DNA from: an uncultured Pelagibacteraceae bacterium
GTDB lineage: Bacteria; Pseudomonadota; Alphaproteobacteria; Pelagibacterales; Pelagibacteraceae
NCBI GenBank assembly: GCA_902558435.1
Contig: CACEDU010000009.1
Span: forward strand, 1-32,932
Reading direction: 5' to 3'
Length of the DNA stretch: 32,932 nucleotides
Part shown: positions 1 to 8,076 of the stretch, piece by piece
How positions within the stretch are numbered: position 1 is the stretch's first letter
Layout of the letters: the number at the start of each line of letters is the position of its first letter
Notes under the pieces: generated by a model
Database searches by the model: none
Told to the model about the DNA's origin: nothing
Seen by the model: the letters and a program-made list of their open reading frames with translations, nothing else
Program-made: the position numbers and the translations under genes

Positions 1-501
1 GAATTTGATCCACACATTTGGTTAGATCCAATTAATGCGAGCGCTATATTAAAAGAGATGACTGAACATTTAATAGAAAATGATTCAAAAAATGCATCTA
101 AATACAAAAATAATTTAAATAAAGCTTTAAAAGATATAGATAAACTTACAGCTGACGTTAAGTCTGAATTAAACCAAAGCGTAGCCTCAATAGTTTTTCA
201 TGATGCATATCAATATTTTGAAGAACGATTTAATGTAAATATATTAGGCGCTTTCACAGTCAATACTGATGTAATGCCTGGCGCAGAGCAATTAGCAGAA
301 ATTAGAGAAATCATTGAGCATGATAATGTTGCTTGCGTATTTTCAGAGCCTCAGTTTAATCCTGACATCATTAAAGCAGTTGCAAAAGATATGAATATAA
401 AAACTGGTGTTGTAGATCCTCTAGGAGCAACTTTAAAACCAGGTAAAAATTTATATTTTGATCTAATAAGAAACATGTCAGCATCATTTAAAGGTTGTTA
501 A
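1..501 (+). CDS. znuA: Zinc ABC transporter substrate-binding protein ZnuA, 3' part
   Basis: The reading frame is already open at base 1, so the N-terminus and signal peptide lie outside the window; 166 residues remain. The visible part opens with the cluster A-1 substrate-binding motif D-P-H-I-W-L-D-P, whose His is a metal ligand. A second ligand-type His follows in V-F-H-D-A-Y-Q-Y-F, and an acidic ligand is expected in V-D-P-L-G near the end, as in ZnuA. The family delivers periplasmic Zn(II) to the ZnuBC permease. The next gene starts 7 bp downstream and encodes a COG0523 zinc-linked GTPase, which favours zinc over manganese as substrate. No His-rich loop is visible in the part present. 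Confidence 0.88.
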   Translation, partial: EFDPHIWLDPINASAILKEMTEHLIENDSKNASKYKNNLNKALKDIDKLTADVKSELNQSVASIVFHDAYQYFEERFNVNILGAFTVNTDVMPGAEQLAEIREIIEHDNVACVFSEPQFNPDIIKAVAKDMNIKTGVVDPLGATLKPGKNLYFDLIRNMSASFKGC

Positions 502-508
502 CTATTTA

Positions 509-1480
509 ATGGACAGTAACAAACAAGTTCCAGTTACAGTTTTGACAGGTTTTCTTGGTGCAGGCAAAACCACTTTATTGAATAGAATCCTAACCGAACA
601 GCACGGTAAAAAGTATGCCGTAATCGTTAATGAATTTGGCGAACAAGGTATAGATAATGATTTAGTTGTAGATGCTGATGAAGAAGTGTTTGAGATGAAT
701 AATGGGTGCATATGCTGCACTGTCAGAGGTGATCTAATCAGAATTTTAAGTGGCCTTATGAAAAGAGCAGATAAATTAGATGCAATTATTGTAGAAACTA
801 CTGGATTAGCTGACCCAGCCCCAGTTGCACAAACTTTTTTTGTCGACCAAGATGTTGCTGATCGAACAAAGTTAGATGCGATTGTTACCGTTGCAGATGC
901 TGTTCATTTAAGTTCTCAACTAACTGATCACCATGAAGCTGAGGAACAAATCGCTTTTGCTGATGTTGTGTTGTTAAATAAAATAGATCTTGTTGACGAA
1001 AGTGGTTTAGAAGCAGTCAAAGAAAGAATAAGAAAAATTAATCCTTTTGCAAAAATCATTAATACTACTAAATGTGGAGTATCATTAAATGAAATTCTTA
1101 ATCTTGATGCATTTAGTTTAAAACGAGTTTTAGAAGTTGAACCTGATTTTCTAGAGTCAGACCATGATCATGAGCATGATGATGATGTAACTAGCTTATC
1201 GTTTGTCTCTGATACCCCTTTAGATATGGAAAAGTTTCAAGATTGGTTCAGCAAGCTTTTACAGACAAAGGGTCAAGATATACTGAGAACTAAGGGAATT
1301 CTCGATTTTACAGGAGAAAGTGATCGATATGTATTTCAAGGAGTACACATGCTTATGGATGCCTCGCCTATGGGTAAATGGCCAGAAGGAAAAGTACGAA
1401 GCTCTAGACTAGTTTTTATTGGTCGAAATCTTGAGAATATGAATTTGAAAGAGGGATTTGAAAATTGTAAATCGGCATGA
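509..1480 (+). CDS. COG0523 (CobW/YjiA/ZNG1-type) GTPase, probable zinc metallochaperone
   Basis: This is a 323-residue G3E-family GTPase. Visible elements are a Walker A loop G-F-L-G-A-G-K-T-T (14-22), the family's metal-binding C-I-C-C (67-70), E-T-T-G-L-A-D-P (96-103), the guanine-specificity motif N-K-I-D (157-160), a His/Asp stretch D-H-D-H-E-H-D-D-D (218-226), and a C-terminal CobW_C domain. Family members hydrolyse GTP while handing metal to client proteins. CobW serves cobalamin synthesis, while ZNG1-type members serve zinc enzymes. Position directly after znuA, with no cobalamin genes in view, supports the zinc branch by inference. It overlaps the next gene by ATGA. Confidence 0.85.
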   Translation: MDSNKQVPVTVLTGFLGAGKTTLLNRILTEQHGKKYAVIVNEFGEQGIDNDLVVDADEEVFEMNNGCICCTVRGDLIRILSGLMKRADKLDAIIVETTGLADPAPVAQTFFVDQDVADRTKLDAIVTVADAVHLSSQLTDHHEAEEQIAFADVVLLNKIDLVDESGLEAVKERIRKINPFAKIINTTKCGVSLNEILNLDAFSLKRVLEVEPDFLESDHDHEHDDDVTSLSFVSDTPLDMEKFQDWFSKLLQTKGQDILRTKGILDFTGESDRYVFQGVHMLMDASPMGKWPEGKVRSSRLVFIGRNLENMNLKEGFENCKSA

Positions 1481-2520
1481 AAGCTGATCTGAACAAGTTC
1501 CCAGAGTTAAATAAAACAAAATTTGAAAATAGAGGAAAAGAATTAAGACTCGGAATTCCAGTTATTAATTCAGTAGTGATAGGTAATTCTATTGCTGTTG
1601 GATTTGGGGATGGCACTATAAGAATATTTAAAGCAGGACAAAGCTCAGAACCCATAAAAGCACATAATGGTATTGTTCTTTGTATTTCAAAAGATGGTGA
1701 TGATATTATAACTGGTGGAGATGACGGAAGGTTTTTAAGAATTTCTCTGAATGGAGAAATAAGCGAAATTGCAAATTTTGGTTCTCGTTGGGTTGATCAT
1801 GTTACAGCAAATAATGGAAGTTTGGTTTGCACGTCTGGAAATAACGTTTACCTGTGGATGGCAGGCAGAAAAGAACCAAGAATATTTGAACATGAGAGCA
1901 CTATTGGTGGTGTAGCATTTGACTCAAAAGGAAGAAGATTAGCAGTTTCTCGATACGGTGGTGTCACTCTTTGGAAAAAAGATTATAGCAACAAGTGGAA
2001 ATCATCTAATTTATTATGGAAAGGCTCTCATAATAAGGTCATTTTTAGTCCAGATGACAGATATTTAGTAACTTCAATGCAAGAGAATCAACTTCATTTT
2101 TGGCGCTTAAAAGATAAAACTGATTCTACAATGTCTGGCTATGGTGCAAAAGTTAAGAGTTTTGCCTTTGTTCATGATACAAAATTTTTAGTAACATCTG
2201 GTTCTTACGATGCGGTTTGTTGGCCGTTTGATGGAATTGGTCCAGAGGGTCGTCAACCAATTTGTCTTCCTTTTGTTGGAAATAAATTAGTAACATTTGT
2301 TGAACCATTCCCAAATGAAAATGCAATTTTTACTGGATTAAGTGATGGTTCAGTGTTCTTATCAGAAATTGAAAAATCAAGTAATACAATAATAATTCGT
2401 AGTTTCACAGAGTCAGAAGTTACTACAATTTCAGTTACTGAAGATGGTTCAAGTATATTAATTGGAGATATGGCTGGAAATATTTTATGGACATCTATAT
2501 GGGATGAGGAAAATAAATAA
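1477..2520 (+). CDS. WD40-repeat beta-propeller protein linked to the COG0523 GTPase
   Basis: The product is 347 residues with repeated four-strand WD-type units, for example G-D-G-T-I-R-I-F, G-G-D-D-G-R-F-L-R-I, G-G-V-T-L-W and G-D-M-A-G-N-I-L-W. I estimate six to seven blades. There is no signal peptide or membrane span, so it should be a cytoplasmic scaffold. A stretch near residues 246-260 (D-A-V-C-W-P-F-D-G, then G-P-E-G-R-Q-P) resembles WD40 proteins that I recall beside CobW genes in rhizobia. Start and GTPase stop overlap as ATGA, implying coupled translation and a shared role. No biochemical function is known to me. Confidence 0.75.
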   Translation: MKADLNKFPELNKTKFENRGKELRLGIPVINSVVIGNSIAVGFGDGTIRIFKAGQSSEPIKAHNGIVLCISKDGDDIITGGDDGRFLRISLNGEISEIANFGSRWVDHVTANNGSLVCTSGNNVYLWMAGRKEPRIFEHESTIGGVAFDSKGRRLAVSRYGGVTLWKKDYSNKWKSSNLLWKGSHNKVIFSPDDRYLVTSMQENQLHFWRLKDKTDSTMSGYGAKVKSFAFVHDTKFLVTSGSYDAVCWPFDGIGPEGRQPICLPFVGNKLVTFVEPFPNENAIFTGLSDGSVFLSEIEKSSNTIIIRSFTESEVTTISVTEDGSSILIGDMAGNILWTSIWDEENK

Positions 2521-2523
2521 ATT

Positions 2524-2787
2524 ATGTTTAATAAAAAAAAGCCGAATGTTGAAATGATAAGAAGTTTAAAAAAAATTTTTTCAGAAAAAAAACAAATACC
2601 AGATACATCATTATTAAGTATCGCAGAATTAAGTTGTCATGAACCGAATTGCCCACCTTTTGAGACAATTATTACAGAAAGAACAATAGATGGAAAATTA
2701 AATAATTGGCGTATTGGAAAACCAATTAATGATATTTTAGAGTCAGATATTATTAATTTAGCTGATACGCATAATCATAGTCACTAA
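2524..2787 (+). CDS. Small conserved Cys/His protein of the zinc cluster
   Basis: This 87-residue protein starts 3 bp after the WD40 stop and is probably the last gene of the znuA-GTPase-WD40 unit. Its core reads I-A-E-L-S-C-H-E-P-N-C-P-P (33-45), a C-x4-C-P-P element with a nearby His, and it ends in H-N-H-S-H (83-87), a plausible metal-binding tail. There is no signal peptide or membrane segment. I recall similar small proteins, sometimes annotated as nitrate-reductase-associated, from Alphaproteobacteria and cyanobacteria. That name says little, and no nitrate genes are in this window. A metal-handling role is inference from residues and context. Confidence 0.7.
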   Translation: MFNKKKPNVEMIRSLKKIFSEKKQIPDTSLLSIAELSCHEPNCPPFETIITERTIDGKLNNWRIGKPINDILESDIINLADTHNHSH

Positions 2788-2798
2788 AATAATTTAAA

Positions 2799-2827
2799 TT
2801 GAACTTTATCTGCAAATAAGATCTAAT
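2799..2827 (+). promoter_or_regulatory. Candidate promoter of the dpkA-like gene
   Basis: A TTGAAC box at 2799-2804 is followed after 17 bp by TCTAAT at 2822-2827, a 4/6 and 5/6 match to the sigma-70 hexamers. It sits in the 46-bp gap before the dpkA-like start. Transcription would begin at about 2834, on the start codon itself, so the message could be leaderless. By-eye match only; the background is AT-rich. Confidence 0.35.
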
Positions 2828-2833
2828 AATATT

Positions 2834-3832
2834 ATGAAAACTATTTCTTTAAGTCTTAAAGATATTTATAAACTGGCAAATAAAACTTTATTAACTAATG
2901 GATGTGATGAGGAAACATCAAATATTTTATCCGATTTGATAATGAAAGCAGAGAGAGATGGTTCTCTTTCTCATGGCTTATTCAGATTACCTGCTTATAT
3001 TGCTGGATTAAAAAGTGGAAAAATTAATGGAAAAAATAGACCTAAAATTTCTAAAATTACACCAAGCGTTGTTAAAGTAGATGGTAATAATTGTTTGGCA
3101 CCAATGGTTCTGAATAAAAGTTTGCCTGAGTTAATTAAAGCTGCAAAAGAAAATGGAGTAGCAGTTTTGTCTATAACAAATTCACATCACATGGCAGCGA
3201 TGTGGCCTGAAACTGAGGCAATTGCAGAAGAAGGTTTAGTTGCTTTTGCATGCACATCTTATAAACCAGCTGTTGCACCTGCGGGATCTATCAAACCTTT
3301 ATTTGGAACAAATCCAATTTCATTTGCTTGGCCTAGAAAAAATAAAACTCCAGTAGTTTATGATATGGCAACCGCATCTATGGCAATGGGCGAGGTTCAA
3401 GTTGCAAAAAGAGAAGGTCACAAAGTTCCATTAGGTACTGGATTAACAAAAGATGGAAAGGAAACAACTGATCCAGCAGAAATAGCAGATGGGGGTGTTT
3501 TATTGCCTTTTGGAGGCTATAAAGGCTCAGGGATTGCGATGATGGTCGAATTGCTTGCTGGAGCCCTTGTTGGAGATAATTTTAGTTATGAGACGGCTGA
3601 GAAGGATAATAATGATGGCGGTCCACCAAGTGGTGGAGAGTTCATTTTAGCAATATCCCCAGAAAAATTATCAAATTCTGATTGGGACACACACTCCTCA
3701 AAGTTTTTTGAAAAAATGAAATCAATGGGGGATGTTAGACTTCCTGGTGAAAGAAGACATAAAAATAGATTGGATAAAGGACCAAGAAATATAAATGAAG
3801 ACTTGGTTAATAAAATTAAATCTTTAAGTTAA
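2834..3832 (+). CDS. dpkA: Ldh-family NAD(P)H reductase, DpkA-like (piperideine/pyrroline-2-carboxylate reductase)
   Basis: The protein is 332 residues, close to the length of Pseudomonas DpkA. It belongs to the malate/L-lactate dehydrogenase fold family (COG2055), which is unrelated to classical Rossmann LDH. Shared landmarks include R-D-G-S-L-S-H-G near 42-48, N-S-H-H (116-119), F-G-T-N-P (157-161), D-M-A-T (177-180), L-P-F-G-G-Y-K-G-S-G, and a C-terminal L-P-G-E-R-R. From memory these match DpkA better than malate or ureidoglycolate dehydrogenases. DpkA reduces cyclic imines to L-pipecolate or L-proline with NADPH, in D-lysine or D-proline breakdown. Substrate is inferred. The last 9 bp overlap the convergent xth gene. 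Confidence 0.75.
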   Translation: MKTISLSLKDIYKLANKTLLTNGCDEETSNILSDLIMKAERDGSLSHGLFRLPAYIAGLKSGKINGKNRPKISKITPSVVKVDGNNCLAPMVLNKSLPELIKAAKENGVAVLSITNSHHMAAMWPETEAIAEEGLVAFACTSYKPAVAPAGSIKPLFGTNPISFAWPRKNKTPVVYDMATASMAMGEVQVAKREGHKVPLGTGLTKDGKETTDPAEIADGGVLLPFGGYKGSGIAMMVELLAGALVGDNFSYETAEKDNNDGGPPSGGEFILAISPEKLSNSDWDTHSSKFFEKMKSMGDVRLPGERRHKNRLDKGPRNINEDLVNKIKSLS

Positions 3833-4600
3833 TTCTAATTCAATAGGGGTGTGATCTGAGGGTTTTTCTCTACCTCTTGGATATTTATTAATTTTAACAT
3901 CCTTTATATTTTTTAATAATGAATTGGTTACTAAGAAGTGATCAATCCTCATACCATTATTTTTTTGCCAAGCTCCACTTGTGTAATCCCAAAAAGTATA
4001 CTCTTCTTTATCAGGATAGATATATCGAAATGCATCATGAAATCCTAAATTATACATTTCTCTTAACTTCTTTCTAATTTCTATTCTATACAATGCATCG
4101 TTTTCATACCCTTTAGGATCATGAACATCTTCAGCAGAAGGAATAATATTAAAATCACCTGCAATGATTATATTTTCATTTGTTTTTAAAAGAGATTTTA
4201 ATTTTTTTATTAAACTATCTAACCAATATAATTTATAATCATATTTCTCAGTATCTACTGGATTTCCATTTGGAGTATAAATATTTATTAGTTTAATTAT
4301 TTTTGATTTATATTTTATATCGGCTGTAATTATTCTTGATTGTTTATTTTTATCTTTAAAGATATCTTTTTGAATATTATCTAATTTTTTTTTTGAAAGT
4401 ATTGCAACACCGTTGTAACTTTTTTGTCCAAATACATAACTTTCATATTTAATTTTTTTAACATCATCATAAGGATAAGTTTCATCTTGAGTTTTGATTT
4501 CCTGGACTAATACCACGTCAGGATCAAATTTTTTTAAGTATTCTTGAACGTTTAATATTCTTGCCCTAATAGAATTTACATTCCAAGAGCTAATAATCAT
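3824..4600 (-). CDS. xth: Exodeoxyribonuclease III
   Basis: This is a 258-residue member of the exonuclease/endonuclease/phosphatase family that cleaves at abasic sites and resects 3' ends in base-excision repair. Catalytic positions of E. coli Xth are visible: N7 (S-W-N-V-N), E34 (V-Q-E-I-K), D149 and N151 (G-D-F-N), D220 (R-I-D-H) and H250 (S-D-H-T-P). I start it at the ATG at 4600 rather than the upstream in-frame ATG at 4630. The family begins M-x-I-x-S-W-N, and this start shares one base with the erpA stop (TAATG), implying coupled translation. Its 3' end overlaps the dpkA-like gene by 9 bp. Confidence 0.93.
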   Translation of the reverse strand: MIISSWNVNSIRARILNVQEYLKKFDPDVVLVQEIKTQDETYPYDDVKKIKYESYVFGQKSYNGVAILSKKKLDNIQKDIFKDKNKQSRIITADIKYKSKIIKLINIYTPNGNPVDTEKYDYKLYWLDSLIKKLKSLLKTNENIIIAGDFNIIPSAEDVHDPKGYENDALYRIEIRKKLREMYNLGFHDAFRYIYPDKEEYTFWDYTSGAWQKNNGMRIDHFLVTNSLLKNIKDVKINKYPRGREKPSDHTPIELELT

Positions 4601-4917
4601 TAAAGAGAGAATGAAACACCACAACCGCAAGATGATTTGCTTTGTGGGTTATTAATTTTAAATTGGTCTCCAATTAATTCTTTTACAAAATCTATTTCTG
4701 ATCCTTTTAAAAGGTCAGCTGAGGTTTTATCTATTAAAATATTATCCTGTCTTAAGTCGTCATCTTGAGGTGTTTTATCAAATGAGAAATCGTACTGAAA
4801 CCCTGAGCATCCACCGCCTTTGATCGCGATTCTAAAAAAAGAACCTTCATCCTTGGATGACAGTAGGTTATTTATTTGTTTTAACGCATTATCTGTAAAT
4901 TTAATTTCTTTAATCAT
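4600..4917 (-). CDS. erpA: A-type iron-sulfur carrier (ErpA/IscA family)
   Basis: The product has 105 residues and the three conserved cysteines that bind and transfer an Fe-S cluster: C37 in G-G-G-C-S-G-F, and C97 and C99 in the C-terminal C-G-C-G. The protein moves clusters from the assembly scaffold to apo-enzymes in the cytoplasm. An erpA next to xth and dgt is a familiar alphaproteobacterial arrangement, which makes ErpA more likely than IscA, since no isc or suf genes are near. It is the first gene of a two-gene minus-strand unit with xth and diverges from dgt across a 50-bp spacer. Confidence 0.88.
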   Translation of the reverse strand: MIKEIKFTDNALKQINNLLSSKDEGSFFRIAIKGGGCSGFQYDFSFDKTPQDDDLRQDNILIDKTSADLLKGSEIDFVKELIGDQFKINNPQSKSSCGCGVSFSL

Positions 4918-4967
4918 TATTTATCACTGTTATTACTAATATAATTAATATTTGCCAATTTTAAAGA
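4918..4967. promoter_or_regulatory. Divergent erpA / dgt promoter region
   Basis: This 50-bp spacer must hold both promoters. On the plus strand a perfect TATAAT lies at 4940-4945, 22 bp before the dgt start, with no good -35 box. On the minus strand TTGGCA (complement of 4953-4958) precedes TAATAA (complement of 4930-4935) by 17 bp, upstream of erpA. The two core promoters would interleave. No IscR or Irr-type operator could be recognised. Confidence 0.4.
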
Positions 4968-6086
4968 ATGAATAATTACTCAAAATTAGGTTCTTTTAGA
5001 TCACGCGGTCGCTTAATAAAAGAGCCAAATAACAAGTTTAGAACTCCATTTCAAAGAGATAGAGATAGAATTATTCACTCAGCTTCATTTAGACGTTTAA
5101 AACATAAGACTCAGGTATTTGTGAACACAGATGGAGATCACTATAGAACAAGAATAACTCACTCAATGGAGGTTGCTCAGATTGCTAGATCAATATCAAG
5201 ATATCTCAATTTAAATGATGATTTAGTTGAAACACTTAGTTTAGCCCATGATATGGGTCATACTCCTTTTGGACACGCTGGTGAAGACGCTTTAAACGAG
5301 TCAATGATTAATCATGGTGGTTTTGATCACAACCTTCAAACTTTAAGAATTGTAATGTTTATAGAAAATAAATACTTAAAATTCAAAGGTCTAAATTTAA
5401 CTATAGAAACTTTAGATGGTCTTTTAAAACATAACGGACCTATTAATAATACAGATCACTTAGATACAATAATTGGACTTAAAAATTTTAAAAATAAAAT
5501 AGATTTTAAAAAGAATTCATCTTTAGAAGCTCAAATTGCAGCTATATCTGATGACATAGCCTATAATAATCATGATATTCAAGATGGAATTAAAGCAAAA
5601 CTATTTTCGTTAAATCAATTATGTGAAATTAATTTTTTTAAAGAAATCTATAAATCTTATAAGACAAAGGTTAAAAATTCTAACAGAGATATTATTGTTT
5701 ACCAAATAATAAGAGATTCAATTAATTTGATGGTTCAAGATGTTATCAAAAATACTTTAAAAAATATAAAAAAATACAAAATTAATAATATTAATCATAT
5801 CTATTTAAATAAGAAAAAAATTGTCAATTTTTCAACTAAATTTGCATCTATTGAAAAAGAAATTAAAAATTTTTTAAGAATAAATATGTATAATAATAAA
5901 AATGTTCAAATTAAAAATAATAATGGTAAAAAAATAGTTAAATATTTATTTAAATTGATAGAAAGAAATCCAAAAAAATTTATAAAAAATAAATATATAC
6001 ATAATGATAAATATAGATCTATTTCAGACTACATTTCAGGGATGACTGATAGATATGCAATACAATTATACAAAATGTCAAAATGA
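4968..6086 (+). CDS. dgt: Deoxyguanosinetriphosphate triphosphohydrolase-like protein (HD domain)
   Basis: This 372-residue HD-superfamily enzyme releases triphosphate from dNTPs and helps set nucleotide pools. The metal site is visible: H65 in R-I-T-H-S-M-E, the H94-D95 pair in L-A-H-D-M-G-H-T-P-F-G-H, and D195/D196 in I-S-D-D-I-A-Y. The N-terminal R-T-P-F-Q-R-D-R-D-R and F-R-R-L-K-H-K-T-Q-V match the shorter, alphaproteobacterial type 2 dGTPase-like group, not the longer E. coli Dgt. The C-terminal third is very rich in Lys and Asn, as expected from AT pressure. Stop and argS start overlap as ATGA. Confidence 0.92.
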   Translation: MNNYSKLGSFRSRGRLIKEPNNKFRTPFQRDRDRIIHSASFRRLKHKTQVFVNTDGDHYRTRITHSMEVAQIARSISRYLNLNDDLVETLSLAHDMGHTPFGHAGEDALNESMINHGGFDHNLQTLRIVMFIENKYLKFKGLNLTIETLDGLLKHNGPINNTDHLDTIIGLKNFKNKIDFKKNSSLEAQIAAISDDIAYNNHDIQDGIKAKLFSLNQLCEINFFKEIYKSYKTKVKNSNRDIIVYQIIRDSINLMVQDVIKNTLKNIKKYKINNINHIYLNKKKIVNFSTKFASIEKEIKNFLRINMYNNKNVQIKNNNGKKIVKYLFKLIERNPKKFIKNKYIHNDKYRSISDYISGMTDRYAIQLYKMSK

Positions 6087-7813
6087 ATATTTTTGAAGAT
6101 TATTTAATAAAAATTGAAAATACTATTAAGAAAGCAAATCAAGATAATTTGTTGGAATTGCCAGAAAATTTATCTGGTATAAATGTGGATATCCCTCCTG
6201 CTAAATTTAATGGTGACGTATCTACTAATGTTGCGATGGTTTTATCAAAAATTAATAAAAAACCTCCAATTGAACTTGCAGAAATTATTTCAGGATTATT
6301 AAAAAAAAATGACAAAAACATAGATCATATTAGTATTGAAAAACCAGGTTTTATTAATTTAAAATTTAAGAAAGAATTTTGGAGTGCTTTTATATTAGAT
6401 GTTCTTAATAAACCTTCTTATGGAAGTGATTCAAACGGTAAAAAAAATAGTTTTTTAGTTGAGTTTGTTTCAGCAAACCCGACAGGACCACTTCATGTAG
6501 GTCATTCAAGAGGTGCAATACTTGGTGACGTTATTTCAAACCTATTATCATTCAATGGTCACAAAGTTACAAAAGAATACTATGTAAATGACTATGGAAA
6601 TCAAATTTCTCATTTTACTAAATCAGTTTATTATAGAATAAAGGAAATTACTAATAACGAAACATTTCCAATAGATAACAAAGATTTATATCCAGGTGCA
6701 TATCTTATCGATATAGCAAAAAAAATAATTTCAAAAAATAAAGATATAGATTTTAATGACTATGACAAAATATCTGAAAAATTAAAGAAACTTTCGATTG
6801 AAGAGTCTTTAAAATTAATAAAAACAAATTTAGAAAATCTTGGAATAAAACATGATAATTTTGCTAGCGAAACCGAGATTATAAAAAATAAAGAAGTTGA
6901 CGAAGTAATAAAAAATTTAAAAGCAAAGAAATTTATTTATGAGGGAAAAATTAAAGCACCTGAAGGTGAAAATAACGAAAATTGGGTAGAAAGAGAGCAA
7001 TTACTGTTTAAATCTACTGAATTTGGAGATGATAAAGACAGGGCCTTACAAAAAGAAGATAAGTCTTGGACATATTTTGCAAGTGATGTTGCATATCATA
7101 ATACTAAACTGAAAAGAAATTTTGATGTTCTTGTTAATATATTAGGAGCAGATCACGCTGGTTATATTAAAAGAATTACTTCTGTCGTCGAAGCTCTTTC
7201 AGGAAAAAAAAATAAGTTAATTTGTAAAGTTAGCCAGTTAGTTAAATTAATAAAAGATAAGAAACCTTTTAAAATGTCTAAGAGAAAAGGTGATTATATA
7301 ACAATTGAAGATTTAATTAATGAAGTTGGGAAAGATGCTACAAGATTTATAATGTTAAGCAGAAGTAGTGATGCTGAAATTGATTTTGATTTTGATAAAG
7401 TAAAAGAAAAATCAAAAGAAAATCCTATTTATTATGTTCAATATGCATATGCTAGAATTTCATCTGTATTCAGAAATACTCAACATGAAATTAAAAGTGA
7501 TATTAAAATAACAAATTCTGAATATAAATTTGGCGACCAAGAAATCAAATTATTCAAGAAGATAAGTGAATGGCCAAAATGTGTTGAAGTATCTACAGAA
7601 AAATTAGAACCACATAGAATATCTGTTTACTTATATGAATTAGCTTCAGAGTTTCATTCGTATTGGAATATGGGTAAAGATGACATTTCAAAGAGATTTA
7701 TTGAAGAGGATAACTCGATAAAAGAAGAAAAGTTAGTCTTCTTAAAATCTATAGCCAACACTATTAAATCAGGAATGGATATTTTAGGCGTTGATACACC
7801 TGAAAAAATGTAA
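6083..7813 (+). CDS. argS: Arginyl-tRNA synthetase
   Basis: This is a class I synthetase of 576 residues that charges tRNA-Arg. An N-terminal Add-1 domain covers roughly 1-110. The HIGH box appears as H-V-G-H (138-141) inside A-N-P-T-G-P-L-H-V-G-H, and the KMSKS loop as K-M-S-K-R (397-401), as usual in alphaproteobacterial ArgS. The C-terminal DALR anticodon-binding domain occupies about 440-576, with Y-V-Q-Y-A-Y-A-R near its start. It follows dgt with an ATGA overlap and shares the A of its TAA with the next ATG (TAATG), so it sits in a tightly coupled operon. Confidence 0.97.
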   Translation: MNIFEDYLIKIENTIKKANQDNLLELPENLSGINVDIPPAKFNGDVSTNVAMVLSKINKKPPIELAEIISGLLKKNDKNIDHISIEKPGFINLKFKKEFWSAFILDVLNKPSYGSDSNGKKNSFLVEFVSANPTGPLHVGHSRGAILGDVISNLLSFNGHKVTKEYYVNDYGNQISHFTKSVYYRIKEITNNETFPIDNKDLYPGAYLIDIAKKIISKNKDIDFNDYDKISEKLKKLSIEESLKLIKTNLENLGIKHDNFASETEIIKNKEVDEVIKNLKAKKFIYEGKIKAPEGENNENWVEREQLLFKSTEFGDDKDRALQKEDKSWTYFASDVAYHNTKLKRNFDVLVNILGADHAGYIKRITSVVEALSGKKNKLICKVSQLVKLIKDKKPFKMSKRKGDYITIEDLINEVGKDATRFIMLSRSSDAEIDFDFDKVKEKSKENPIYYVQYAYARISSVFRNTQHEIKSDIKITNSEYKFGDQEIKLFKKISEWPKCVEVSTEKLEPHRISVYLYELASEFHSYWNMGKDDISKRFIEEDNSIKEEKLVFLKSIANTIKSGMDILGVDTPEKM

Positions 7814-8076
7814 TGATAAAAGAATTAAAATATCTTTTTTATTTAATAATTATTTTCTTCTTCTTTTTTTTTACAACTAGATATTATTTTTCAGATGAAA
7901 ATATTAAAAAATCTTACAGATCTATCTCATTAATTGATGACAAAATAAATCTTATTGAAAAGGATCTAATATTTTTAGAGAGTGATACTGAAAACATCAT
8001 TGAATACGTTGAATTTAAAAAGTACAAAGAAACAAATAAATATTCATTTTGGAAACTTCTTTATAATGATAATTAA
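7813..8076 (+). CDS. Small single-span membrane protein with coiled coil, in place of the usual SPOR protein
   Basis: An 87-residue protein has a short cytoplasmic start, one strongly hydrophobic helix rich in Ile and Phe (about 8-20) and a charged, probably coiled-coil tail (about 30-68). In many Alphaproteobacteria this slot between argS and nagZ encodes an anchored SPOR-domain protein. Here only an anchor and short stalk are present, with no SPOR fold. The layout also resembles FtsB/DivIC septal proteins (single span, then coiled coil, about 90-100 residues), and S-D-E-N-I-K-K-S-Y after the span loosely recalls the FtsB G-D-R-G-L region. It starts at TAATG with argS and overlaps nagZ by 11 bp. 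Function is unproven. Confidence 0.6.
   Translation: MIKELKYLFYLIIIFFFFFFTTRYYFSDENIKKSYRSISLIDDKINLIEKDLIFLESDTENIIEYVEFKKYKETNKYSFWKLLYNDN

Noticed and set aside
4601..4630. Longer xth start at 4630
   Set aside because: Adds ten residues before the family's M-x-I-x-S-W-N beginning and lies within the erpA 3' end.
7982..8065. Longer nagZ reading frame starting at 7982
   Set aside because: The extra 28 residues do not look like NagZ and would overlap the preceding gene by 95 bp; the start at 8066 fits the family.
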